From: Hemileia vastatrix
Lineage: Eukaryota > Basidiomycota > Pucciniomycetes > Pucciniales > Zaghouaniaceae
Reading direction: 5' to 3'
Assembly: GCA_030280995.1 (NCBI GenBank)
Contig: JASXTE010000008.1
Coordinates: forward strand, 26,504,693-26,568,692
Length of the DNA: 64,000 nt
Position 1 is the stretch's first letter; every line of letters starts with the position of its first letter. Shown piece after piece: positions 22,868 to 34,717 of the stretch. The notes below the pieces were generated by a model. That model saw only the letters and a program-made list of their open reading frames with translations, was not told the DNA's origin and searched no databases. Both the position numbers and the translations under genes were made by a program.

Positions 22868-25800
22868 ATTTCTTAAAAAGTCTAAGAGGGAACTTAATAG
22901 TGGTTTTGGCATTAGATATATAGATTCAACTTTCAAAAAATTTATTTGGAATAAATTACAAAGACAAAAAGGATATATTTTGATGAAAGAATACTGATTT
23001 AGGTTCTCTTAAAATATTATTAACCATTTTTATGGAATATTAATCCATGGTTATCATTCTTTATGATATTATCATAGAATTTTTTCCTTTTTTAATATAA
23101 TGATTTTCTATTGTGTGGTATGTAGGCTAAGATAAGTTTAAAAGATTTATTGAAGATATATATACCAGAAACAGTATAATCTGTAGATTTATAACTATAA
23201 CTTACTTTTCTGATGTTTTACATCATTGATAAGTAGCTCATGCATTACACAAGTAAATAATTATAGTCTCTGGAAATAATTCCTTGTGAATTTCAAATTT
23301 TTTGTTATTCTTAAAATCATTACTCAAATAAACTAAAAATTTCTTCAAATATTGATTGAAAGAAGGAGTTACAAAATCTTATTTTGTAGTTATAAAAGTT
23401 TGAGTTATTTTTCATATTATCAAGTATAATGAACATTTGTAAATTTTAACTTGAAAACTAGTGATCATAGAAAAGTAATACTGGAAGAATCAGATAAAAA
23501 GGGTGGAATAAAGTCATAGCACAACAGGAAATGATACAAAATTGTTGATTTTTATCTCATAAAATTCAACTTATTTTTAACATATTTTACCACCTTTAGA
23601 TAATGTTTAGTGGATTTTAACATTATTATAACAAGCAAACTTAACAATGTTTTGATTTTTTTAACAAAAATAAATATTGTTAGATCATTTTTTTAAAAAA
23701 TATGACTTATTTTTATGCTTTATCTACAATAGTTAGTAGTTTTTTTTGCAGAAATTACTTGTTTTGATATTCTATTTTTGAATTTTTTAAGAGACTTCAT
23801 TGCATTAAAGTTTTGTAATAATTTTTCATTAAAGCATCATATTTTAAATCTAGAGAATTGGTTTTGAAATAATATATATTTTCATGTTAATTGACTAATT
23901 ATTTTTGGATTGATAAATTATGTTAAAATTGGGATTGCTTATTTCTAGTGAGTGTACATCATAGTTTGTTTTCAAATCAAAGATAAATAAATGGTGAAAT
24001 TTGGTAAAATTCTAAATATCTTTTAAACCTTTTTGATTTAAATAATGTTTAATGTTATGTAATCATTCTATAAGTAGAACACAGTTAAAATCTGATAATG
24101 GTACATTGCTTTCAATTTCTAATACTAAAATTCTATTCTACTTGAAACAATGTAAACTAAAGCTTGGTATCTCATAAGAAACTCACAATTTTCAAAAATC
24201 ATATTTCCAACTTTTTAAACATGATACACATTAAAATATATTTTTAGAATAATTTCCTAATTAGTTTCAAATACTAGAAAATAATGACCTCAATTTATTT
24301 TAATACTTAAACCATTCTGATGAGTGAATTTCACAATCCTCTAAGTAACATATGGTTACCATTTATACACATATGCATGATTTCTCCTTTTGTTTAATTT
24401 TAGCTGAATCTAAAAAGTAAAATCACATGTTGAATATCATCTATAGATAAACTTCTTATATTAGAAGCTAATATTTCATATGAGAAATTTTTTATTGAGT
24501 TTGGGAAACATTAATAAGTGTTGGGTATTATAATTGAGCCATTTATTCAAGTAAATAAAAAAGGATGACCTTCTAAATATTTCATATATATATAATAAAA
24601 ATTAATTATATAGTAGCATTTAACCATGTTTTTATACTAATGTCATATAAAAAAAGGGATTGAACTAAAACTTTCAGTATAAAATAAAAATAAGATAAGT
24701 TAATAGTCTTGTTTATATTCTCATATTTTTGAAATGGCTTACTTAATGGAGAAAATTATTTGGTTTTAGAGTACAAGAATTTCTAGATAAAAATCTTCAC
24801 AATATAGTTTGACCCTCTCAAAAAGAAAATTCCTCAAATTTTACTATCACATTTTATATATTTGTTAAGTAATAGAAAATGGAGTTGTGTCTTTGACAAT
24901 GAAGCTTTAGAAAATGAAATAAATGATTTAAATTTATAATATAATTTTTGAAACAATAAATCATGTATTCAAAAAAAATTATATATCTTACAATCAAGAT
25001 AACAGTATTAATTAAGCAACTCTAACAACTTTGGAAAGAAAACAAGAAAAAAATAATTAGTAAAATGCATAAGTTATTTTTAGAATTTAAGGAAACTTAA
25101 TAGCTCTACCTGTAAACTAGCCTTAAAGCAGGTTTGGATTTAACATGTGGAAATTCATACATAGTACCCTTCCATCATTAGAGCAGAATAAAATTTATGT
25201 AGTTTTATTTTTTTAATTTATAATAGTATTTTTATTTTTGGCTTTTTCATTAGTATAACTATATATTTTTTAACTTTTTTGTTTTTCATAACATAAGTTC
25301 AAAGCTGCACATCACTACTTCAAGATGAAACTCCATATAATGTAATCAATGAATGATATATTATAATGAATTTTACTAGAGACTTTTCAAAAATGGTGAT
25401 TAAGAATACTTATTATAATTTTTTAAATTTTTATTATTATTCTATCTCTTGAAAGGAGATGGCCATATCTCAATTTAATTAGTTTTTCCTCAGAAAAATT
25501 TATTCTTGATCTAAATAAAATTGCATCACTATTAACTAGATGTTATTATACAATTTTAACAATTTTTTTATCTGAACATAGTTGAAAGTATGTACAAATT
25601 AAAGTGTTTCCACATAGTCTTACTATTATCCCACCATTATTTTCACATTTAGATTTCATTATAACTGTAAAATAAGTTTTTCAATAATTTTAATAATACC
25701 TTAATATTTAATAATTTAGTTACATAGTAGATTTTTTATCCTTTTTTTATATGAGGCTTATTATATAAACACTACTTTTAGATTTTATCCATTTTGATGT

Positions 25801-26749
25801 CTGATAATTTAAATTTTCATTTAACTACCCAAATTATATCAAAAAAAATTCAAAAGTATATTTTTTTAATGTACTCTTTTTGATAAACTTATCATTTCTT
25901 ATAGGTTATTCTTCAACTATTTATTGTAATTAATTACCCACTCATTTATGGTCTGTTATTGTTGTTCATTACATACAGACAAAATAAGGATACTCTCATA
26001 TTATATTGGAGTTTTAAATTAAAAAGTAAATACTAGTGGCTGGTATTAAATATGAAGTTGTTATAACTAAGTTGAACATTAATTAATTATTAAATGGCAT
26101 TTTATATTACAAATTTTATTGAATGTATATAAAAATAACACTCAAGAAATATATATAAGATATATATATAACCATTGTATATCAAAAATGAAGTACTTAT
26201 CAACATGGTCTTTTTAAATGATTTTCAAATTTACTTAAACAGACATTAATATTACCAATTCAAATTTTATATCAAATACAACAATATTATTATTTCATTT
26301 TTAATTATTTTACAAAAAATTTGAGTTTCAAAGTAATTTAATTCAGTATTTAATGAATGTTTTTGAAAAATATTTTTAAAAATAGAAATAACCCCTCACA
26401 AAAAAAAATATAATTTTTTTTACTTACAATTTGCACCATATTTCTACCCTTAAAATATTTGTATTCTTCTAAAAAAAATATTTTTTAAATAAATTTAAAA
26501 TTTTTTTCATAATTCAATTAAAAAATGTCAAATTTATAATTTATTTTACCTTACTAAAAAATTTAGTTGAAAATTTAATTTTGTATTTCCAAAAAATAAA
26601 CTTAAATGTCAAAAATTAAAAAAACAAAATTGTAAATATAATTATGAGAAAGAGGTAGATTAAATTTATAATATTCATATAAAAAAAATTCATATATTTT
26701 ATGGTGTTTGAATTTTAAATTTAATGTATTAAAAATAATTATTAAATAA
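20934..26749. other. 5.8-kb AT-rich gene desert inside the giant CACTA
   Basis: Beyond the subterminal repeats this stretch is extremely AT-rich, dense in stops on both strands, and without any frame I can link to a protein. A TA-dinucleotide run lies at 22,840-22,870. It may be non-coding filler or fully decayed cargo. Confidence 0.6.
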
Positions 26750-27501
26750 CCAAGCCAAATGAAATTGGCTTGGATTTTTGGTATCACTAGCACTTATTTT
26801 TTTTCTTATACTCACATTTTAATTTTTAATTTTTTTTTTTTCTACATTTCTCATTTTTTTTTTATGATTTTTAATGTTTTTAAGACCGAAGTTGCTTTCA
26901 AACAACTTCGGTCTAACGTTTCTCTCACTTTCCCACCAGATTGCACCTGGTAGGGAAAGTCGCTTCCATTTTAGAGACCAAAGTCCCTTGCAGGGACTTT
27001 GGTTTCTCTGTGTGCATTGCACAGCCAGAAAAAAACTGGCTGTGCAATGCACTGCATGCAGCACATGCAACACGCATCGCTGCTGCAAGTAATGCGCATT
27101 GCATGCAGCAGAAATGCGCGTTGCATGCAGAACATGCAGCCTGCATTGCTGCTGTATGCAACGCGCGTTTCTGCTGCATGCAGCGCGCATTGCACATGCT
27201 GCACATATCTCATGCAGCTGACTTGATATCAGCTGCATGAAATATGGTAGCAATTGTGCAACGCGCGTTGCACACTGCTTTGGCCACCTCCCAGCCTAGT
27301 AAATTAGCTGGGAGGGTGGCAAACATTACAGCAAGCAATCGAAGTCGCTTTTAGCGACTTCGATTGCTTGAAAGAGACACTTCCAGCCAGGGGAAACCTG
27401 GCTGGAAGTACTAAATTGCAATGTAAGGGACCCAAGCCAATTTCAAAGGCTTGGGTCATAAATTAAGGTTTCTAAAAAGCAGCCAGTATAAATCTGGCTG
27501 C
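26750..27501. repeat. Cluster of about 12 different hairpins, GC-richer than surroundings
   Basis: Successive inverted repeats with short loops include CCAAGCCAA/TTGGCTTGG (26,750), AGACCGAAGTTG and its complement (26,883), ACCAAAGTCCC (26,977), TGCATTGCACAGCCAG (27,012), and a large GC-rich hairpin with about 42-bp arms (27,090-27,193). CATGCAGCTG (27,211), the perfect palindrome GTGCAACGCGCGTTGCAC (27,257), CCACCTCCCAGC (27,284), CAAGCAATCGAAGTCGCT (27,335), CTTCCAGCCAGG (27,380), GACCCAAGCC (27,430) and GCAGCCAG (27,480) follow. The outer hairpins echo each other across the centre. The Cys- and Ala-rich open frames here are by-products of the repeats. Confidence 0.9.
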
Positions 27502-28654
27502 AATAAAAAGTAAATTTTTTAAATAAAATACATAAAAAAATAAAAATTTGTTCAAATAAAATATACAACACTCTTCAGCCAGTAAGAAACAGCCTTCCAT
27601 TGTTACACATAGAAACAAAATCAAATGTTTCTTTCATCAACATTGGCCATGTTTCAATATTTTGAACCAAGTAAGATCAGGAAAAAGGTCACGGCAAAAA
27701 AATTGCATAATTAAAAGTCTCCCAATTTAATATGGTGCAGAGGTTCATATTTTAGAAATAGGTGGTGCACATTATAGTTTCCTTTAAAAAAATTCAAAAA
27801 TGAATTAATTTTGGCGCAATGTAAATTTAAATGTGATGAGTGCATGTTTTTTAGCTACATGAAACATGGTAGCTAGAATTATGTGGCATCAATTTTTTTT
27901 AGATGTGAAATTCAGTGTTCCACAAATGTGCATCTGTACAACATGCAGCCAAGTAAATTCTAGCTGGAATTAGTATATGCATAGGAAAAAATGATCATGC
28001 TGTGTACAGTCCCTTGGCAACATCATTCTTGGAATTTAGATGAAGTTTATCATATGACTTGGAGAGCTGCATTTTTTTGAAAATGTGATCAGTGAAAATT
28101 CATGATATATACATCTGTTTGCCACCCAATTTATTTTTCCTTTCTCTTTCTCACTTACCTTTTTCAAAAATTATCAAGCATATTTTTGCTTTATCATTTT
28201 GAATTATTGGTACTATTTTCTTGACCTTATCTGATTACCGGTAAGAAAATTTTTCTTGCTATTGCATTTCATATCATTTTGGTTTGTTACACTTTTTTAC
28301 ACTTTTGACAAGTTAATCTAATGATTCTAATTCTGAATTTATTTTTATGGTATCTTTTACTGTACCCTTTCGATTCATTATAAAATAATTCTTTTTCAGT
28401 TAACTTAAAGTTTTTTTATTTGTTTGTCAATTTACTTTTCTTTATTCCTTATCAAAAATGTTCAATTTATTTATCTAACCATTTATTTTTTAAAACAGTG
28501 ATTATAAAATAAACTTTATAATTAATTTTGATCAATCAGCTACAAATGGAAGAAGATTTTATAGACATGTAATTTCATGTTTTGTTTATCATTTTTCTAT
28601 ATTTCTTTAATACTTTCTCAACCATTATATTATTAATATGAAAAGTAAAACATC
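27502..28654. other. AT-rich spacer between the hairpin cluster and the dioxygenase gene
   Basis: No gene is seen. Part of it may be the 5' region of the dioxygenase gene. Confidence 0.5.
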
Positions 28655-29001
28655 ATCTCGTACTTGCTGAAAGCATACAGGATAATGTTTTGCTTTTCAT
28701 AGTAATAATTAGATTGTTTGTACTTTACCTTTAATTTATTGATTTTTAAGTTGTTTCAAAGTCTCGTACTTGCTGAAAGCATACAGGACAATGCTACAAT
28801 TTAAAAAATAATAATTTATTGAAGTATAACTTTCTAAGTCAATATATTGATCAGAGCAAGATTTTTCATTTTATATATGTGGATATCATAATTCCGTAAA
28901 TTTTTTAATATTACTAGTGTATTGGAGTTATACTTTCATTATATTATTAATATTAAGTGTAGAGCCAAATCTCGTACTTGCTGAATGCATACAGGATAAA
29001 G
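28655..29001 (+). repeat. Three copies of a 31-bp direct repeat upstream of the dioxygenase gene
   Basis: The core CTCGTACTTGCTGAAAGCAT followed by acagga starts at about 28,656, 28,762 and 28,970. The spacings of 106 and 208 bp suggest a unit of about 105 bp with one copy lost. The flanking sequence is poorly conserved, so the core appears to be the retained part. Confidence 0.85.
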
Positions 29002-29323
29002 CTATACTCTTTATATGTATAATTTAATAAAGTATACCTTTGAAACGCTTTCTTAATATTTGAAATAAAGAAAAAGTATATAAATTTACTAATATGTAGA
29101 TATGCTAACTTTTGTATTTCTAATATTGAAGATATGATAAAGTTAAAGGTATCATTGACTGATAATTGAAATTATGTTACTATTTTCTAATTTTTGATTT
29201 TTTTCTATTTTAAATCAAAATTGAATTCTCTTAGGATTGAACCGTCAATGAGTAACGATTTGAAAAAAAAAACGGCCAGGGAAGAACTCTAACAATAGGT
29301 GGGCGAAAGACATTGCTACTGGA

Positions 29324-30456
29324 ATGAAACTTGTAAACGCTCTTGGAATGGATACAAACGGGAAGAAGCCACATTTCTATGCACGATCTTATGCAAATAA
29401 TATGACAGATTGCAATAATTATTACAATTTTTTTCCTGGATGTAGTATTTATAAACCAAAAGGTGTCTTAATACCTAATGTTCTTGTGCAGACTTTTGAA
29501 ATTCATGAGCTCAAAGAACTAGATATGTTAGAAGCTACGGTGCAATGCATTAAGGATCTTTCTTACTGCGAACATGAAATTAAAAATAATGGTTATCATC
29601 AAAGAGCTGGTGGTTTTGGAAAAATGTTTGGTGGTGGCTTTATTTTAGATAGAAAGAAATCTTTACATATTCGTAAGTATCACTTTTTTTAATTTAAATA
29701 CTGAATTTTTGAATGCTTTTCCTTGCAGATGAATACACTGATGATATTGTAAAAACGGATGAATATAAAAAACGAATGAAGAGGATTGCAATGTACTTTG
29801 AATATTTTTTTAAAAAAATATCATATGTAAAGTACAATGAGGCAACTAATCTTTGCGCAAAACTTGGTATTCCTGGATTTTCAAAAGTTTCTAGTGAAGA
29901 AGAGGTTGTACCGTTTGCTAGTAATTTAACTTGGACATCTGGAGGGAATGGTAATGGGTTCTCTAATGAGGTTCATCTCAATAAGGATGCAAGTGAGTAT
30001 ACTTTAGGAATATTTTTTCCTAAAGATACAGAAAAAAACACCATTCATATGAAGTATGATAAGACCCAACCACGACAAATAGGTGGAGAACTTATGTTTC
30101 CCAAAATTCGAAGTAAAATCAACTTTGAAGCAACTAATGGAATAACAGTGACATTATGGCCTGCCAATCAACAAAGGCATTTTACCTCAAGATGTCATGA
30201 AATTCCTGGCTTCACTAGGATAGGTTCTTCTATTCAAATCAGCACTAGACTTTTTCATGCTATAGAAAAGCTTAATGTTTTTGATATTGATATTTCAGAA
30301 TACTTAGAAATTAAAAAAGAAAAATTTAGGTTAGAATATTTGATTAGTGCTTTGAGAGTTTTTTTGAAAAGAGATGACTTAATAGAGGAAGAAATAGAAT
30401 CAGCAAAGTATTATTTATCTAATGTTAAGACAAATCTAAAAAATCTAGATATATAA
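29324..30456 (+). CDS. TET/JBP-like 2-oxoglutarate/Fe(II) dioxygenase, transposon cargo
   Basis: Two exons, 29324-29672 and 29729-30456, flank a 56-bp GT-AG intron (phase 1); the product is 358 aa. The C-terminal half reads like the double-stranded beta-helix core of fungal TET/JBP proteins: NEVHLNKDASEYTLGIFF (H199), GGELMFP, distal H267 in RHFTSR, and R280 in RIGSSIQI for 2-oxoglutarate. Family members oxidise methylated or modified pyrimidines in DNA. The expected HxD is H199-x-N201 here, with D203 two residues on, so metal binding may be altered. An upstream ATG at 29,250 would add residues, but its frame is lost at a run of ten As (29,263-29,272). The start is therefore uncertain and the 5' end may be frameshifted. 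The rest of the frame is open. Confidence 0.7.
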
Positions 30457-31255
30457 ATATTAAAAATTTATATTATATATACACAACTTAATGCAAATTT
30501 AAACATGATAAATACTGGGAGTAGCTGTAACATTTTCAGTTTTGATAATTATAGTATTATCTATTTTTTTTATTTGTGAAATAAAATAATTTTTTTTCAT
30601 AATATTATAAGAAAATTTGATTTACTTTTGAGGAAATATATAAGTTGTGAAATCTTTAAATGTCATTTTTATTAAATTGGTAGCAAAGGTTCTAAAATAA
30701 AAAAAACTATAATAAAGAATTTGAAATATATTAGCCATAAAAATGTGCTTTTAATTCTACCAAATTAACTGTATAGTATTTTAGGTCAAACAGGCTTATT
30801 AATAAAAAAGTTAATAATAAAGAGTTGAAGAAAGAATTTTGAATCAATAATAGATTAAATTGTATTTTTTTAAGAATGTACTCATTTAATTATTTAAATT
30901 GTTCTACTTCTGATTAAAAATGTTACAATCAACAAAAATATTTGTAATAATTAATAGATTATATAATATTAAAGGTAAAGTAACAAAACTAGAGCAGTTA
31001 TCATATTTTTATATAAACAATAAAATATTTAAGAATTTAATACAAGTATTTGAAATCATATAAGTAGATTTTAAAATCTTTGTTATTGCTGGACTTACAA
31101 TAATTTTTTTTAATAATTAATTTAGAAAATCATGTCAAAGGTTACTTAATAAATTTCAAAGATGGTCAAATTTTTGACGTATTTGAAGGAAAATAACTTG
31201 AATTATACAAGATATATCATATAGACAGAACTTTATCTATTTACATGTTGGAATA
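30457..31255. other. AT-rich spacer
   Basis: Convergent intergenic space between the dioxygenase gene (+) and the next gene (-). Nothing is recognised. Confidence 0.5.
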
Positions 31256-33683
31256 TTAATTTATTGAAAGGCTATGTTTAGCAAAAAAAGGTGATACTGG
31301 CTGAATGGAGCTCCAGTGATTAAGAAAATCTGCAGAAATAGCCCTAGCAATTCCCGGAGGACTTGGGGTATCAAATTTTAAAGGAAATGGATCACACTTG
31401 CCTATAAAAGGTTTTATTAATGTTAAAATATAGTTATTTAAATTTTTCCAAATTATTTCTTCCATCAAATGATTTTTTTTTTCATGTAAATTAAGAAACT
31501 TAACTTCTGATATTACCTCCAAGAAATCAGCTTCTGAAGCCAATCTATGATCTTGAGAGCTCAGAAATAAACCACGGACACCATCAATTATATAGAATGT
31601 GAAAGATTGATATCGGTGGTGGGAGTATTCAGAATTTATTTTGTTTAGTGCAGCCTTTTGTTTCTCTCTCATTATAGTCAGTTCAGTATTTTCGTTTTTC
31701 TCACTTGATTGTTGAGCTTCACTAGTCTTGCCACTTGATATTGTTGCAGCACAATATTTTGATTTAAGAATGATAATTGACATAATTATATCAATGATAA
31801 TATTGCTGATTTGAAGAAGAGTTGACATTGATATATCACGGGTTTGAAGTGCAGTGGGACCAACTTCTAAGCCATCAGAAATCGGACTCTTCAGATTTGA
31901 AAGGTGAGCTAGAAGCTGAAGACCACGCTCAATTGGACAATCTGAGTTAATGTTTTGATGTGATGGAAGCTGGCTGAATTCATGTGCGGTCAGATAAAGT
32001 GAAGATGATATAAGAGATACCCATGAAGAACGGCAGTGGTCACTTGGGATCATTAATCTCATGAGCATTCGGATAAGATTGGATTCAGGGTGATCCGTTT
32101 TCTTTGTTGAGGAAAGAATTTCAGTATTTAAACCATCAGGATCACATAAATCTTCCATTTTTTTGAAATCAATATTATCGAGTACCCATAGCTGTGAGCT
32201 ATCAATCTCTAAAAAAATATTTGCTACAAAAGGAAAAAAAAAATAAGTAAAAGAACAAAAGTCAAGACTAAAAATTATGGTAACTTACATAACTCAGTAA
32301 GTTTTGAAAGCCAATCTTCTCCACAAGATTTTTCCCAATGAAAAGTAAACATTGGAATATTTGACATGGGTTCTTGGGAAGAAGTAGAAGAGCGTAATTC
32401 GAGGAGAGTAACAATTTCCAACCACGACCTGAGGACCTTTGCCGTGCTGATTCTACCTTTATAAAAATTATGAATTTTACAGAATTCCTCCTGCAAATCA
32501 GATTCTTTTAGAACTGAGGGTGAATAAGTTAGAGGTTTTTTCGATATCTTGATTGGAGTTGATTTCATTGGTAGAGAAGCTTTCAAAGAGGTCAAAGTAG
32601 GTAATTTAGGAGGTGATGGGTATTGCTTCATAGAAATGAAGGAATTTGGTGATGAGCTGTTTGAATCATCTTTATCAAACATATCAACATGTCTTGAAGA
32701 AGATTTTAAACTTTGCTTTTTTTGATGAACAAGCATAGCTTCATATTCTGATAGTTGATCATCGCTATTTTCATTGCTCTTTTCATCATCTTCATCAGGG
32801 AGAGGGCGTTTATGGATGGAACAATCTACAGCAGGTGAGTTTCTGGTACAAAATATCAAAAGAAAGATAAAAAGTACAATATGTAAGCAATAAAAGAGAT
32901 ATATGATTGAATTTTAAAGATAAAAGAATAACAATAAAAAAAAAAGGAAACAAGAATATACTCATTATCAAAACCTTTGCTTTTTTTTTGAGATTTATTA
33001 TTTGATACATCAGAAAATTCATTAGCAGAAGCCGGTTTAATACGTCGAACAAAAGAGGAGCCTTGGGATAATCTCTTTTTCTTGGAGCGGATAACAGGTG
33101 TTTCAAGATTTTCCTTAGAAGTTGAAGCATGAGTTGAAGCTGATGGTTCATCTGTCTCATCATCATCCCTAATGACAATGACTTCATCAGGAGGAATCAT
33201 ACCCTCCTCATAAGCTACAAATATATATGAAGAAAAAAAATATTAATAATCTTATCTACTAATTTAAAAGGAGACAAAAAAGGTGATGAACATACATTTT
33301 TCAAGGCTTTTCACATATTGGAGTAATTCATTACAAGGGTTAGATAAATATGAAGGAGAAGGATTATTGTTAAGGATCTTGACAAGCTCTTCTGTTTTAT
33401 CTCTAGCTAATTCAAGTAAATTGCGATACTGAACTCTTGTTATTTCCTGCCTCTCATTGCTAAGTACAGGAGGGTTAGGTGCCATGCCATGTGGCAGACA
33501 TGGTGCAAGCTCAAAAGCTTCAAAGTGAGTATCAATCAGAGAGTGGGATGAAACACATTTGGGTGCTGGAAAATCAAATTTTTGAAAAAAAAAGATACAG
33601 AACATAAGTGAAATATATAAATTAAGAGAGAGGAACATGATATACATACAAAGTGGAGGTGTAGGATTTTGTATACTAGACAT
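31256..33683 (-). CDS. Unrecognised multi-exon gene B of the giant CACTA
   Basis: From ATG 33,683 five exons can be joined by GT-AG introns near 33,650-33,570, 33,295-33,220, 32,960-32,845 and 32,290-32,225, ending at 31,256, without internal stops; the product is about 640 aa. The N-terminal third is acidic and Ser-rich with a basic stretch (RSKKKRLSQ) that could be a nuclear signal. A central part is Lys/Ser/Pro-rich. The C-terminal 300 residues look globular and helical (SLYLTAHEFSQLPSHQNINS, FYIIDGVRGLFLSSQDHR). I recognise no domain. Its position beside the palindrome array and its nuclear-type composition would suit a TnpA-like DNA-binding accessory protein, but that is inference. Confidence 0.6.
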
Positions 33684-34717
33684 ATTGATTAATGAATATT
33701 AAAAAAAAGTATTCGATATCAAAAAATTATGATGTAATATGATGAATAATTATAAGAAACTCTATTCTAGAAAATTGAAGTTGATATTTTAATAGGATAA
33801 AAAATTGAATAAGATTAAAATTAAAGTGAGGATGAAAGAAACAGAAAACATAAAGAGGGGGATTTTATATTATTTGAGCTTTTTTTAACATGTATTATTC
33901 ATAGTGGGGTAAACTGAGTAACATGCTAAATCACAATCTGTTTATATTGAAGCGAAATTTGATGTAGCTAACAGAAAATACTAGTAATTCTTTGGGGACT
34001 TTTAGTGTGAAAAACAAATAATAACAAATTTATATCCCATATTCAAATTGCCACGGGTAAATACAAAATTTTTTAAATTAGAATTTACTCCTAAACAATG
34101 GAGATACACTTAATTAGTATATTATATGAAAAAAAAAGGATAATCCTTTATGAATATTTGTTAAATTTAATTTCAGATGACAATGCAAGATTCACATATA
34201 TACTGATATGCCTCATCAAACAAGAAATGAATTATAAATATAAAATTGGTAACATTAGAATTTAAGATAAGAATTTGTTTTTTAAGTGACAGGAGGAGTG
34301 TCAGGCTAGGGTGTGGGCACCGTGACCAAACCTTTGATAAACTTGGATACAACTAAGGGAAAAAAAAATTGAATAGTTTTATTTTGCAATATATCTTAGT
34401 CTGCACAAGATATTGCATTTTTGTCCCTAACTATACCAAAATTGTTACTTTTCAAAAGTTATAGGACTACTAAGTTGATAAAATATTATTATGAATCACC
34501 CAATGAAATACCTTAAGCAACATTCAAAATTATTAAAATATTAATATTCAATTTGAGATTTGGATTAGCTAATTTTTCACAACTTACCACAGTTTTGATT
34601 AATATAATAAAACTTGAAAAAAATTGTTGAGATAACCTAGAAATGGGTGCAAGAAAATGATGAAACATATGACTTGAAATTTAACTCATACACTATTGAT
34701 AAACTTCATGGATCCTG
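33684..34717. other. AT-rich spacer upstream of gene B
   Basis: No frame or repeat is supported. It would contain the gene B promoter. Confidence 0.5.

Noticed and set aside
26819..27253. Cys/Ala-rich open frames on both strands (up to 144 codons)
   Set aside because: They arise from GCA/TGC-rich inverted repeats; overlapping frames on both strands all look alike and none has a gene context.
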